NCBI RefSeq assembly: GCF_001469895.1
Contig: NZ_LOPY01000039.1
Span: 186,001 to 250,000, forward strand
Direction of reading: 5' to 3'
DNA length: 64,000 nucleotides
From: Pseudoalteromonas sp. XI10
GTDB taxonomy: Bacteria; Pseudomonadota; Gammaproteobacteria; Enterobacterales; Alteromonadaceae
Shown: positions 9,364-17,415 of the stretch, piece by piece
How positions within the stretch are numbered: the stretch's first letter is position 1
How the letters are laid out: each line of letters opens with the position of its first letter
Notes under the pieces: model-generated
What the model saw: the letters and a program-made list of their open reading frames with translations, nothing else
What the model was told of the DNA's origin: nothing
The model's database searches: none
Program-made: the position numbers and the translations under genes

Positions 9364-10194
9364 ATGAGTATTTTAGGAACCACACAAACCCTTTTCGTTA
9401 ATGAAATGTCTAACGAAGGTGCTTATTTAGATGGCCGTGATTTAGGCGAAGTATTCTTACCAAGCAAAGAAATTGGTTACGAACTAGAGGCTGGCGACAG
9501 CGTGCAAGTATTTATTTACTTAGATCACGCAGGTCACCCAACCGGTACCACAAAAAAGCCATTGGCTGAAGTGGGCGAATTTGCCCTACTACGTGTTAAA
9601 GCAATTAATAGCACCGGTGCGTTTATGGATTGGGGTCTCGAAAAAGACGTACTAGCGCCATACAACGAACAAAAGCCAAAAATGAAAGACGGCTTTTCGT
9701 ATCTTGTACGCTTATACCTCGATAACGCCAGCCAGCGTATTTGTGCATCGAGCAACTTTAATAAGTTTTTATCGAAAGATGAACCAACTTACGCAACGAT
9801 GGAAGAAGTTGACTTAATCGTTGCCGGTAAAACAGACCTTGGCTACAAGGTACTCGTGAACGAAGCCCACATTGGCGTTGTTTACTACAACACGGTATTT
9901 AAAAAGCTATTTGTTGGCCAGCGTTTAAAAGGCTTTATTCAAAAAGTACGTGAAGACGGCAAAATCGATGTACTACTTGAAAAGCCAGGCATGGGTAAAG
10001 TAAACGACTTAGGCGAAAAAATATTAGCTAAATTAAAAGCAGAAGGCGGCGTACTTCACCTAGGTGATAAGTCAGACCCAGAAGCAATTAAAAAGACTTT
10101 CTCAACCAGTAAAGCAAACTACAAAAAAGCCATTGGCGGTTTGTTTAAGCAAGGTTTAATCGAGATTGAAGCAACGTCGATTAGATTGAAGTAA
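9364..10194 (+). CDS. CvfB-like S1 RNA-binding protein
   Basis: A 276-residue protein of the CvfB/YitL family: several S1-type OB folds (about 5-60, 70-125 and 145-210, the last containing AHIGVVYYNTVFKKLFVGQ), then a C-terminal winged-helix-like segment (KTFSTSKANYKKAIGGLFKQGLI in part). CvfB binds RNA, and family members are linked to virulence or regulatory functions. It lies two bases behind the helicase gene, so both may act in RNA metabolism. Its stop codon runs straight into the heptanucleotide repeat tract, so expansion of the tract could affect only the 3' untranslated region. Homologues are sometimes mislabelled GntR regulators. Confidence 0.85.
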   Translation: MSILGTTQTLFVNEMSNEGAYLDGRDLGEVFLPSKEIGYELEAGDSVQVFIYLDHAGHPTGTTKKPLAEVGEFALLRVKAINSTGAFMDWGLEKDVLAPYNEQKPKMKDGFSYLVRLYLDNASQRICASSNFNKFLSKDEPTYATMEEVDLIVAGKTDLGYKVLVNEAHIGVVYYNTVFKKLFVGQRLKGFIQKVREDGKIDVLLEKPGMGKVNDLGEKILAKLKAEGGVLHLGDKSDPEAIKKTFSTSKANYKKAIGGLFKQGLIEIEATSIRLK

Positions 10195-10288
10195 GTTGCG
10201 AGTTGCGAGTTGCGAGTTGCGAGTTGCGAGTTGCGAGTTGCGAGTTGCGAGTTGCGAGTTGCGAGTTGCGAGTTGCGAGTTGCGAGTT
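10194..10288. repeat. heptanucleotide tandem repeat AGTTGCG, 13.6 copies
   Basis: Thirteen perfect copies of AGTTGCG plus a partial AGTT run without interruption over 95 bases, starting on the last base of the CvfB-like gene's stop codon. As the unit is not a multiple of three, all frames are read in turn, and the minus strand gives an open frame repeating ATRNSQL, which is not a plausible gene. Perfect copies suggest recent expansion by slippage. Confidence 0.97.
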
Positions 10289-10309
10289 AACAAGATATTG
10301 AATTATCTG

Positions 10310-10340
10310 AAAGAGTAAAGTGAACGCTTTACTCTTTTTT
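10310..10340 (+). terminator. terminator after the helicase/CvfB-like operon
   Basis: An 11-bp perfect stem (10310-10320 with 10327-10337, loop TGAACG) ends in a run of T. It lies beyond the tandem repeat, so the repeat is probably transcribed into the 3' untranslated region. Confidence 0.85.
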
Positions 10341-10638
10341 CTTATTGGTTTTGTTAGCTTAAGCATTTTGATGCCATACATCTCAAACGCTATTTTGAGT
10401 ATTTTCATTTAGAAGTGAAAGTCAGTTTTGTTCCATAAGCAGCCTTTCCCCCATTAACTCATTTCTGCCCCAAAACGTGTTAAGGCGAATTACTTAAAAG
10501 AGTGAACTTCGGCCATTCAAAATTGCTTTTCTATTTCGTCAAAGTATATTACTCGCATAGTCAAGAAAACGACCCAATCGCTCGTTTTTATCCTGAGGTA
10601 ACAGCGAGAACTCCTAAATTTTAATAACACTGGCAATT
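10341..10638. other. gene-free stretch upstream of the cassette array
   Basis: No gene, tRNA or integrase remnant is recognisable here. It holds a small inverted repeat (CTCAAA/TTTGAG, 10382-10400) and, at 10454-10487, a 34-base segment that recurs in diverged form just beyond the last attC site (12953-12986). Confidence 0.6.
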
Positions 10639-10731
10639 AGTTAACAAGTTTGTTAAAAATAATCTAATAAGAAAAACGAGCTACACTGTGGTAGAAAAAC
10701 GCGCGATTAGCTCGCTATAAACATGTTATAT
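10639..10731 (+). other. attC-like site A (left end of array)
   Basis: The outer arms TAACAAGTTTG (10642-10652) and TAAACATGTTA (10718-10728) pair at 9 of 11 positions. An inner perfect 7-bp inverted repeat, CGAGCTA/TAGCTCG, lies at 10677-10683 and 10708-10714. The right core is GTTATAT (10725-10731). No gene upstream of it belongs to an obvious cassette, so it may be the remnant of a lost or gene-less cassette. Confidence 0.7.
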
Positions 10732-10747
10732 TTTCAGAGGTAGTCCG

Positions 10748-11182
10748 TTGGAAACTGAATTAAGCATTGAGGTAAGTGTTACTGAATCTAAATCAAGAAA
10801 AGAGCTCATTCCTCTATGGATTAAAATATTTGGGTGGCTTTTCTTGGTACTTGGCGTTGTTGCTCCAATTTTATATGTGGCTTCTGCTATTTTCGACTTT
10901 GAAGCAACATATGAAATGTTTGGGTTAAGTTACACTGGTAGCGCTTATGCAGCTATGCCTATGCTCATATCATTTATAATTTTAGTTAATGGTTTATGCG
11001 CGTATGGGCTTTTATTTCAAAAAGATTGGGGGTTAATGTCTTGTTTAGTTATGGGTTACATCGGCTTGCTTATAACTCTAGTAAGTATATTTATTTACCT
11101 GCCAGATTTAACTATCCGTTTAGAACCATTGCTACAAATACCGTATTTAGTAAAGTTGCATAAAATGAAACCTCAGTGGTAA
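10748..11182 (+). CDS. cassette 1: hypothetical membrane protein
   Basis: A 144-residue protein of unknown function. It has three clear hydrophobic segments (about 25-48, 72-93 and 99-120) and a possible short fourth near the C-terminus, with a polar, charged N-terminal 20 residues. The start is a TTG at 10748, with AGAGG seven bases upstream. The gene begins 22 bases after the cassette boundary and ends five bases before its attC, the compact layout expected of an integron cassette. I recognise no family. It would be an inner-membrane protein, with expression depending on upstream read-through or on a promoter inside the cassette. Confidence 0.75.
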   Translation: METELSIEVSVTESKSRKELIPLWIKIFGWLFLVLGVVAPILYVASAIFDFEATYEMFGLSYTGSAYAAMPMLISFIILVNGLCAYGLLFQKDWGLMSCLVMGYIGLLITLVSIFIYLPDLTIRLEPLLQIPYLVKLHKMKPQW

Positions 11183-11187
11183 TGAAA

Positions 11188-11289
11188 ATATAACAAAGCA
11201 ATAATGAATGGGACGCAAAACAGCAGGCTTGCGCTCATTCTTCGCTTATTTTAGCCTGCTATTTTCCGCCGTTTATTAAGGCGTTAGAG
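11188..11289 (+). other. attC-like site B of cassette 1
   Basis: A 102-base site running from ATATAAC (11188-11194) to the core GTTAGAG (11283-11289). The inner stem is AGCAGGCT/AGCCTGCT (11222-11229 and 11253-11260), extendable to 13 bp with one mismatch. The left end is the exact reverse complement of the bases starting cassette 1. Confidence 0.85.
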
Positions 11290-11305
11290 CTACAAGGAAG
11301 CATCT

Positions 11306-11893
11306 GTGACTGGAACGTATGAGTGGAATCCAATGCCACATAAAGTTGATGTTCGCTGTAAAAAGTGCAACGGGCTTGCAGTTTTCGAATTTGCTGAAGT
11401 AGTAAAAATTGCTCTAAAAAAAGACATTCCTTTCTTTCAACAGAACAAATTGTTTGAGTACCAACTTCTAATCGATAACTGTGGTCATAAATGGCATGGG
11501 GCTTTCTTTTTTGAGGGACTTCATGGTTCAGTAACGTCTATTACAGATTTGCCTGAAGGTTATTCTCCAAATAATTGGGCTCATTCAAAATACTTAACAA
11601 GAAGCCACGGGTTCGATTTAGGATCGGTTAGGTGTAATTGTTGTGGTACTAATCAAGTCCATGCACTCGATTGGCCTAATGAAGCATACTACTCTATTGA
11701 ACATAAAGGGCATCAGTTATGGGCATTCAATAGGGAGTCGGCAACTGATTTACATAGCTTCATTAGTGGAAATGAGCGAAAAGTTTCAGACTATAAATGG
11801 CGTGGCTTTCTTCTGCATATTCCAACAGTGTTTAAAACTAAAAAAGCTAGAGAGCCTGTTGTTAAAAAGCTAAATAGGTTACTCACGTGCTGA
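11306..11893 (+). CDS. cassette 2: hypothetical protein with Cys-pair (zinc-ribbon-like) motifs
   Basis: A 195-residue soluble protein of unknown function. It has CKKC near residue 18, a Cys/His pair (DNCGHKW, about 52-58) and CNCC near 111, which suggest one or two metal-binding knuckles. The remaining sequence is rich in aromatic residues and His, and the C-terminus is basic. The start is a GTG at 11306 with AAGGAAG five bases upstream, 22 bases after the core site. Its stop lies four bases before the next attC. I recognise no named family. Zinc binding is inferred from Cys spacing only. Confidence 0.75.
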   Translation: MTGTYEWNPMPHKVDVRCKKCNGLAVFEFAEVVKIALKKDIPFFQQNKLFEYQLLIDNCGHKWHGAFFFEGLHGSVTSITDLPEGYSPNNWAHSKYLTRSHGFDLGSVRCNCCGTNQVHALDWPNEAYYSIEHKGHQLWAFNRESATDLHSFISGNERKVSDYKWRGFLLHIPTVFKTKKAREPVVKKLNRLLTC

Positions 11894-11897
11894 GTAG

Positions 11898-11996
11898 CTC
11901 TAACAATTTACTCAAAAGGACGCAAAACGCTTGGCTGCGCTCCTTCGTCGCTAATTTTAGCCAAGCATTTATGCGCCCATTAGTAAGGCGTTATGC
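11898..11996 (+). other. attC-like site C of cassette 2
   Basis: A 99-base site from CTCTAAC (11898-11904) to GTTATGC (11990-11996). It has a perfect inner stem GCTTGGCT/AGCCAAGC (11929-11936 and 11959-11966). It shares arm sequence with site B (GGACGCAAAAC near the left and TTAGTAAGGCGTTA-like at the right), so B and C belong to one attC subfamily. Confidence 0.85.
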
Positions 11997-12020
11997 TTCA
12001 GCGGCCACCTAAGGATAATA

Positions 12021-12791
12021 ATGAATAATCAAAAAGTTGATCCACAAAAAGTGACCAAACCTATTCAGTTATTAGCAGCGTGGTTAGTCGGCTTAATCGT
12101 GGTGAATGGTAGTTTTTTAAGTTCAGCAATCGCTCTAGGATTTGAGGCATGGGAAAGCTCCGTTTTAGTTATCGCAGCTGTTTTCAACGTACCTATGTTT
12201 CTTGGTGCGATCTTCTTGCTACAGACTAGATTTAGGCCAGAACTGCAAGAAGATGCTTTCTATTCTCAGTACCTCGATAAAAAATCAAATCAGATTGTTA
12301 CGATTAAAAAAGATGAGTATCAAGATTCAAACGCGTTAAAGGATGAAATCAAAAGACTAGAAAATTTGCTGAAAATGTCTGCTCAGAGTGAGTCTATCAG
12401 TTGGGGACGTTGGGCTGTTGCACTTAATAAACTCATGCCCGATTACTCTGAAATTAGAAAAGCATTGAGAGCGGGCGGCATAAAGTTAGAGTCGATTTTT
12501 GGCACAACTGATGATGCTGAGCTTCCCGAAATTACGGTAGTTGCCTTAAATGAACATATGGACGCTCATTCAGTTCTCAAAATCCTAGGGCTATTAGTTA
12601 ATTTTAAAATAAACGGTTATGCTTACTTTGAACCAGTTCCAGAGGTTGACACTGAAGATGTGTATATTGGGGCGTATGGGTACAATAAATCAAGCACTAG
12701 AGTGTATCCAATCAACGATGAGTTGAAACAGTTGTTATCAGATGCTTGTGAAGAGGCTGATCTTCGAGAGTTTGAAAGGTTAAACAAGTAA
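12021..12791 (+). CDS. cassette 3: hypothetical two-helix membrane protein
   Basis: A 256-residue protein. Two membrane helices (about 16-42 and 47-69) are followed by an amphipathic linker (TRFRPELQEDAFYSQYL), a short Lys/Glu coiled-coil-like stretch (about 100-118), and a cytoplasmic domain of about 130 residues with no motif I recognise. Two N-terminal helices followed by a soluble domain is a common plan for membrane effectors and sensors, but no function can be assigned. It starts at an ATG with AAGGATAA upstream, 25 bases into the cassette, and ends just before attC site D. Confidence 0.8.
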   Translation: MNNQKVDPQKVTKPIQLLAAWLVGLIVVNGSFLSSAIALGFEAWESSVLVIAAVFNVPMFLGAIFLLQTRFRPELQEDAFYSQYLDKKSNQIVTIKKDEYQDSNALKDEIKRLENLLKMSAQSESISWGRWAVALNKLMPDYSEIRKALRAGGIKLESIFGTTDDAELPEITVVALNEHMDAHSVLKILGLLVNFKINGYAYFEPVPEVDTEDVYIGAYGYNKSSTRVYPINDELKQLLSDACEEADLREFERLNK

Positions 12792-12792
12792 A

Positions 12793-12918
12793 GCCTAACA
12801 AACAATTTAAGAGTGATTCAGCACGCTTGGCATTTTCGGTTTGGGTCTGGTTTTGTGTTTACGGTGGTCTAATCAAATATTGTGATCGCATGCTTCACAC
12901 GTTAATTGGGCGTTACCA
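12793..12918 (+). other. attC-like site D of cassette 3, VCR-like
   Basis: A 126-base site, longer than B and C and close in length and layout to the repeats of Vibrio superintegrons. It starts GCCTAAC (12793-12799) and ends at the core GTTACCA (12912-12918), with outer arms that pair over about 30 bases with gaps. Its left end does not exactly complement the left core of its cassette (GTTATGC would predict GCATAAC), unlike cassettes 1 and 2. Confidence 0.8.
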
Positions 12919-12933
12919 ACGCCTTTCTTTTAT
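12909..12933 (+). terminator. possible terminator at the right edge of the array
   Basis: GGCGTT-ACC-AACGCC (12909-12923) forms a six-bp hairpin followed by a T-rich run. The hairpin includes the attC core of site D, so it may be a chance result of the flanking sequence rather than a functional terminator. Confidence 0.35.
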
Positions 12934-13042
12934 ACAATGCCGTCCTTCGGCTCTAACTAATTTATGTCCAAAAACGTGTTTGTTCGAGCATCTGGTTCTC
13001 GCTTGTAGATAAACTAGAGTATTTTTCAAATTGCCAACAAAC

Positions 13043-13088
13043 AAAAAGTGCATTGTATATAGCGTGATATAAATCACGCTTACAATGC
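13043..13088 (-). terminator. intrinsic terminator after pyrF
   Basis: A long stem (GCATTGTATATAGCGTGAT, 13050-13068, with ATCACGCTTACAATGC, 13073-13088) has a small asymmetry and is followed on the minus strand by a run of T (13043-13047). It lies 31 bases behind the pyrF stop. Confidence 0.75.
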
Positions 13089-13118
13089 TCTTTAGAGACT
13101 ATTTGAAAATAACGAGGG

Positions 13119-13823
13119 TTATTTTAGTGAGTCGTTAATTTCTTTTAATGTCGCAACTGGGTCTGCCGATTGAGTGATTGGGCGGCCTACAACTAAATAG
13201 TCGCTGCCATCTTCAACGGCTTGTTTTGGTGTCATGATGCGTTTTTGGTCGCCTGCATCACTGCCTGCTGGGCGAATGCCAGGGGTAACTAGTTTAAAGT
13301 CTGCGCCTAGTTCTGCTTTTAGCTTTTTCGCTTCTTGTGCTGAGCACACTACCCCGTCAAGGCCTGACTCTTTGGCAAGGTTTGCTAGGTAAATTACTTG
13401 CTCTTCTGGCGTTTTATCTACACCTAAACGACTAAGTTCTGCGGCATCCATACTAGTAAGTACAGTTACTGCAATCAGTAATGGAGCATCATCACCAAAC
13501 TGTTCTAAAGCTTGCTTTGCTTTAGTCATCATTTCAACGCCACCAGAGGCATGTACGTTAACCATCCATACACCCATTTTTGCAGCTGCAGTTACAGCTT
13601 TAGCCACTGTGTTTGGAATATCGTGAAATTTTAGGTCTAAGAATACATCAAAACCTAAGTCGATTAGTTCCTTAACAAAGCTAGGACCAAAATACGTGAA
13701 CATTTCTTTGCCCACTTTAAGGCGACACGTATCAGGCGATAATTGCTTTACAAACGCAAGAGCTGTTTGTTGATCATCATAATCAAGGGCAATTAATACT
13801 TTTTTTGAATCTTCGACAGACAT
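13119..13823 (-). CDS. pyrF: orotidine 5'-phosphate decarboxylase
   Basis: Catalyses the last step of UMP synthesis, OMP to UMP plus CO2. The 234-residue TIM barrel matches the usual bacterial length. The signature [11 protein letters not shown] (about 62-72) carries the catalytic Asp-x-Lys-x-x-Asp network, and the phosphate-binding end has [13 protein letters not shown] and VVGRPIT. It lies 32 bases behind lapB on the same strand, as in E. coli (lapA-lapB-pyrF), so it is probably the last gene of that operon. Confidence 0.97.
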   Translation of the reverse strand: MSVEDSKKVLIALDYDDQQTALAFVKQLSPDTCRLKVGKEMFTYFGPSFVKELIDLGFDVFLDLKFHDIPNTVAKAVTAAAKMGVWMVNVHASGGVEMMTKAKQALEQFGDDAPLLIAVTVLTSMDAAELSRLGVDKTPEEQVIYLANLAKESGLDGVVCSAQEAKKLKAELGADFKLVTPGIRPAGSDAGDQKRIMTPKQAVEDGSDYLVVGRPITQSADPVATLKEINDSLK

Positions 13824-13855
13824 AACTTTCCTAAAAACTAATGGACTAATATGAA

Positions 13856-14992
13856 TTAAAAACCGTCTATGCCACGGCTTGGAACAATTGTTTCCCAGTG
13901 CTTACAAGATGGACATACCCAATAAATGGTATGACTGGTAAAGCCACAGTGTTGGCACTGAAAATCAGGTTTGGTTGCGATATAAGATGTTACTAGCTTA
14001 TCAATTTGATCGAGTACATCTTTAATATCGTTGTTTTGTTTGGCAAGTAGCTGTAATAAAAAGCTAAAGCCACGAATAGTCGGATGACGCTTTAAACTAT
14101 CCGTTAAAAATTTAATTGCTTGCTCGATGTGACCTTGCTCAAGTAAAGCTTGGCAGTGTTTTATTTTTATTAATACGCCACCTTTATCGAGCAGTTCATT
14201 GAGTAATTCGTAAAACTGATGCGTTAAGTTAAGCTTTTGATAGCTCAGTGCTAATTCTTCAATAAATACCGGCGCAAAAAACGTGAATTGGCTAATCAGC
14301 TCGCGCCAATAGTAAATTGCTTTTACATAATCTTCTTTAGTGAAAGCACTGTGGCCAAGCTCATACAGTGGGCGAATGGCTTTATGGTTTAAGCTAATGG
14401 CTTTACGCATAATTTGCGTATCATTGTCTTGTAAGGCAGCTTCACAATAAAAATTAGCAATGGCTTTTACATGCTGAGGTTTAGTGAACAACTCACTGTG
14501 AGCCTCGTACATATTAATGCCCTTTTCCCATTCACGGGTTTGTGAATAAAGATTAATAATTGGCTCTAAGGCTTCTTTATAGCCTGCCTTAACAAGCCAT
14601 ACTAAATGCTCTTCTGCACCATCTAACAAGCCTGCCATAATGTAATCTTCAGCAAGTTCTAAGCGGCTGGTTGCAGCTTGTTGCTCATCAAGGCTTGGGT
14701 GTTTTAATAGCAGCTCATGAATTTTAATGGCGCGGTCAAGTTCGCCACGGCGGCGGAACATAGTTGCAAGCGTTGAATAGTGTTCAACTGAATCAGCGGC
14801 AACTTCAAGTAGATTAATAAGGTGTTCTAAGCCTTGGTCTTCTTCTCTGTCTAAGAGAAATTTAAGGCCTTTAGAATATTCAGAGGTTATTTGGCGATTA
14901 AGCTGATGAGCTTGGTTTTTAGCGCTGTTTTTACCCATTATCCAACCGTAACCGGCTGCAACGGGTAAAAGTAAAAACAGAAGCTCAATCAT
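13856..14992 (-). CDS. lapB: LapB, lipopolysaccharide assembly protein B
   Basis: Inner-membrane anchored TPR protein that in E. coli controls LpxC turnover by FtsH and so sets lipopolysaccharide synthesis. The 378-residue protein has an N-terminal membrane helix (about 2-20), a long series of TPR-type helices (about 35-335), and a C-terminal rubredoxin-like knuckle (CQHC and CPSC, about 350-370) that binds metal in the E. coli protein. Its start lies two bases behind lapA, and the pair is co-conserved. Other lipid A/KDO genes of the window lie about 38 kb away. Confidence 0.93.
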   Translation of the reverse strand: MIELLFLLLPVAAGYGWIMGKNSAKNQAHQLNRQITSEYSKGLKFLLDREEDQGLEHLINLLEVAADSVEHYSTLATMFRRRGELDRAIKIHELLLKHPSLDEQQAATSRLELAEDYIMAGLLDGAEEHLVWLVKAGYKEALEPIINLYSQTREWEKGINMYEAHSELFTKPQHVKAIANFYCEAALQDNDTQIMRKAISLNHKAIRPLYELGHSAFTKEDYVKAIYYWRELISQFTFFAPVFIEELALSYQKLNLTHQFYELLNELLDKGGVLIKIKHCQALLEQGHIEQAIKFLTDSLKRHPTIRGFSFLLQLLAKQNNDIKDVLDQIDKLVTSYIATKPDFQCQHCGFTSHTIYWVCPSCKHWETIVPSRGIDGF

Positions 14993-14994
14993 GA

Positions 14995-15276
14995 TTAGGT
15001 GTCTTTATTAGCAACAAGCTTTTTATTGTTTTTTTCAGGCGCTAATTTTTTCTTTAAGCGATAATTTTGCCACTTTAACTGAGAAAACAGTGTAAAGCTT
15101 ATAAAACAACCAATTGCGACACCTAAAATAAAGCAGATACTTATTACAACAGCTAAGGGCAAAGTATTACTGGCGATTAAATAATTGATTTGCACCAATT
15201 GTGGATTCTGTGAACCAAGTACAAACGCAATAAATAAACACAGCGCAATTAATACAATTTTTAATACCCTAAACAA
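14995..15276 (-). CDS. lapA: LapA family protein (YciS)
   Basis: A small inner-membrane protein of 93 residues with two membrane helices (about 4-20 and 40-64) and a basic cytoplasmic tail rich in Lys and Asn. In E. coli LapA works with LapB in the lipopolysaccharide assembly pathway. It lies between ihfB and lapB, two bases from lapB, in the conserved order rpsA-ihfB-lapA-lapB. Confidence 0.9.
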   Translation of the reverse strand: MFRVLKIVLIALCLFIAFVLGSQNPQLVQINYLIASNTLPLAVVISICFILGVAIGCFISFTLFSQLKWQNYRLKKKLAPEKNNKKLVANKDT

Positions 15277-15296
15277 GTAACTACTCCTGTATAAAA

Positions 15297-15584
15297 CTAG
15301 GCAATACTCGCATTTACGCGGTCACGTAATTCTTTACCTGGTTTAAAATGTGGTACGTGCTTACCGTCTAACTCAACTGTTTCGCCAGTCTTTGGATTAC
15401 GACCTGTGCGAGGAGAACGATAATGCAATGAGAAACTTCCAAAGCCACGGATCTCGATGCGATCTGAGCTAGATAATGAGCCGGCCATTTGTTCAAGAAT
15501 TTCTTTAACGGCATTTTCAACATCTTTCACAGGGATGTGTGCGTGTTGCTCGGCAAGTTGTTCTATCAATTCTGACTTAGTCAT
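15297..15584 (-). CDS. ihfB: integration host factor beta subunit
   Basis: One half of the IHF heterodimer, which bends DNA sharply in recombination, replication and transcription. The 95-residue protein has the HU-fold signature with the beta-arm segment ([14 protein letters not shown] and the RNPKTGE tip with its intercalating Pro). It lies behind rpsA, as in E. coli, separated by a weak hairpin. Confidence 0.97.
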   Translation of the reverse strand: MTKSELIEQLAEQHAHIPVKDVENAVKEILEQMAGSLSSSDRIEIRGFGSFSLHYRSPRTGRNPKTGETVELDGKHVPHFKPGKELRDRVNASIA

Positions 15585-15605
15585 AGCGTTTCCTTAAAGA
15601 GTGGT

Positions 15606-15630
15606 AAAGGAAGGGCAAAACTGCCCTTCC
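15606..15630 (-). terminator. weak hairpin between rpsA and ihfB
   Basis: A 9-bp GC-rich stem (GGAAGGGCA with TGCCCTTCC, 15609-15630) has only three T behind it on the minus strand. It is more likely a partial terminator or a processing/stability hairpin that tunes ihfB relative to rpsA than a full stop. Confidence 0.5.
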
Positions 15631-15649
15631 AATTTTAAAAGACTAGATA

Positions 15650-17317
15650 TTAGTCTTTTTGAGCATTTTTGAATGCTGCAGCCATAGCGTTTTCGAACGC
15701 TGGCTCTTCTTTCTTAAGCTTCTCTAGTACTTCTTTCTCTTCTGCTTCGAAAAGAGCTTTAACAGATAAGCTTAAAGTGCGGTTCTTACGATCAACACCA
15801 ACGTATTTCGCTTCGATTTCGTCGCCTGCAGAAACTACAGTAGTAGCATCTTCAACACGCTCTTGAGCGATATCAGCTACACGGATGTAACCTTCAACGC
15901 CTTCGATTAGCTCAACAGTTGCGCCTTTCGCATCAACTTCAGTCACTTTACCTTTAACAATAGCACCTTTTTTGTTTGCGTCCAGGTAGTTATTGAATGG
16001 GTCAGCTTCGATTTGTTTAACGCCTAGAGAGATACGCTCACGCTCTGGGTCAACTTGTAATACGATAGCAGTGATTTCGTCGCCTTTCTTGAATTCACGT
16101 ACAGCTTCTTCGCCTGGCGTGTTCCAAGAAATGTCTGAAAGGTGAACAAGACCGTCAATACCGCCTTCAAGACCGATGAAGATACCGAAGTCAGTGATTG
16201 ATTTGATCTTACCAGTAACTTGGTCGCCTTTGTTTTGTAGACGAGCAAATTCTTGCCATGGGTTAGCAATACATTGCTTAAGACCAAGAGAAATACGACG
16301 ACGCTCTTCGTCGATTTCAAGAACCATAACTTCAACAGTGTCACCTAGTGAAACAACTTTTGAAGGGTGGATGTTCTTGTTAGTCCAATCCATTTCAGAA
16401 ACGTGTACTAGACCTTCTACGCCTTCTTCGATTTCAACGAAACAACCGTAGTCAGTAAGGTTAGTTACACGACCAGAAAGCTTAGAACCTTCTGGGTAAC
16501 GACCAGCGATAGCTGCCCATGGATCTTCGCCAAGCTGTTTAAGGCCTAGAGATACACGAGTCTTTTCTTTGTCGAATTTAAGAACTTTAACTGCGATTTC
16601 GTCGCCAACATTAACGATTTCTGAAGGGTGCTTAACACGCTTCCACGCCATGTCTGTGATGTGTAGTAGACCGTCAACACCACCAAGGTCAACGAACGCA
16701 CCGTAGTCAGTAAGGTTCTTAACGATACCTTTAACTTCTTGACCTTCAACAAGGTTAGCAAGAAGCTCTTCACGCTCTTGTGAGTTCTCTGATTCGATAA
16801 CTGCACGGCGAGAAACAACAACGTTGTTACGTTTTTGGTCAAGCTTGATTACTTTGAACTCAAGCTCTTTACCTTCAAGGTGAGTTGTGTCACGTACTGG
16901 ACGAACATCAACAAGTGAACCAGGTAGGAAGGCACGGATTGAATCAACTTCAACAGTGAAACCGCCTTTAACTTTACCGTTGATAACACCAGTAACAGTC
17001 TCTTGCTCTTCACATGCTTTTTCTAAGCGGATCCACGCTTCGTGACGCTTCGCTTTCTCACGAGAAAGGATAGTTTCACCGAAACCGTCTTCGATTGCGT
17101 CTAAAGCAACATCTACTTCGTCGCCAACAGCAACTTCTAGTTCACCAGCAGCATTTTTGAATTGCTCAGCAGGGATTGCACTTTCAGATTTAAGACCAGC
17201 ATCAACAAGTACGATGTTGTTCTCGATTGAGATAACAGTACCTTTAACGATAGAGCCTTGCTCTGCTTCAAAACCCTTAAGGCTTTCTTCAAATAACTGC
17301 GCAAAATTTTCTGACAT
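15650..17317 (-). CDS. rpsA: 30S ribosomal protein S1
   Basis: mRNA-binding ribosomal protein with six S1 OB-fold repeats across 555 residues, the length of the E. coli protein. The repeats are visible from [14 protein letters not shown] onward, with [37 protein letters not shown] and [19 protein letters not shown] in the third to fifth. Upstream is only a weak GAGA-type ribosome site, as for the self-regulated E. coli gene, and an imperfect hairpin lies in the leader (about 17353-17376). Similar autoregulation is therefore likely but inferred. It follows cmk. Confidence 0.98.
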   Translation of the reverse strand: MSENFAQLFEESLKGFEAEQGSIVKGTVISIENNIVLVDAGLKSESAIPAEQFKNAAGELEVAVGDEVDVALDAIEDGFGETILSREKAKRHEAWIRLEKACEEQETVTGVINGKVKGGFTVEVDSIRAFLPGSLVDVRPVRDTTHLEGKELEFKVIKLDQKRNNVVVSRRAVIESENSQEREELLANLVEGQEVKGIVKNLTDYGAFVDLGGVDGLLHITDMAWKRVKHPSEIVNVGDEIAVKVLKFDKEKTRVSLGLKQLGEDPWAAIAGRYPEGSKLSGRVTNLTDYGCFVEIEEGVEGLVHVSEMDWTNKNIHPSKVVSLGDTVEVMVLEIDEERRRISLGLKQCIANPWQEFARLQNKGDQVTGKIKSITDFGIFIGLEGGIDGLVHLSDISWNTPGEEAVREFKKGDEITAIVLQVDPERERISLGVKQIEADPFNNYLDANKKGAIVKGKVTEVDAKGATVELIEGVEGYIRVADIAQERVEDATTVVSAGDEIEAKYVGVDRKNRTLSLSVKALFEAEEKEVLEKLKKEEPAFENAMAAAFKNAQKD

Positions 17318-17415
17318 TATACGTCTCTAAATAATTAAATAACCAATTAGCAACCATGCTGCATGGGGTTGTTAAAATAGCACTAGCTTCCTGCCGGCAC
17401 CTTAATAAATTACTT

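Larger units (their letters stand above)
10639..12918 (+). mobile_element. integron cassette array without integrase (CALIN)
   Basis: Three short plus-strand genes are each followed by a long imperfect palindrome with integron attC architecture, and a fourth such site precedes the first gene. For cassettes 1 and 2, the bases after the left core site are the exact reverse complement of the start of that cassette's own attC (GTTATATTTTC with GAAAATATAAC; GTTAGAGC with GCTCTAAC). This is the signature left by circular cassettes inserted by IntI. No intI gene or attI is seen in the window, so this is a cluster of attC sites lacking an integron integrase. It lies between core genes (CvfB-like and pyrF). 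Confidence 0.85.

Noticed and set aside
10181-10408. Minus-strand open frame of 75 codons with repeating ATRNSQL
   Set aside because: It is produced by the heptanucleotide repeat, which keeps all frames open. It also covers the terminator and has no ribosome site or family match.
12827-13012. 61-codon frame after cassette 3
   Set aside because: It lies mostly inside the attC site and its flank. attC sequences often leave short open frames by chance.
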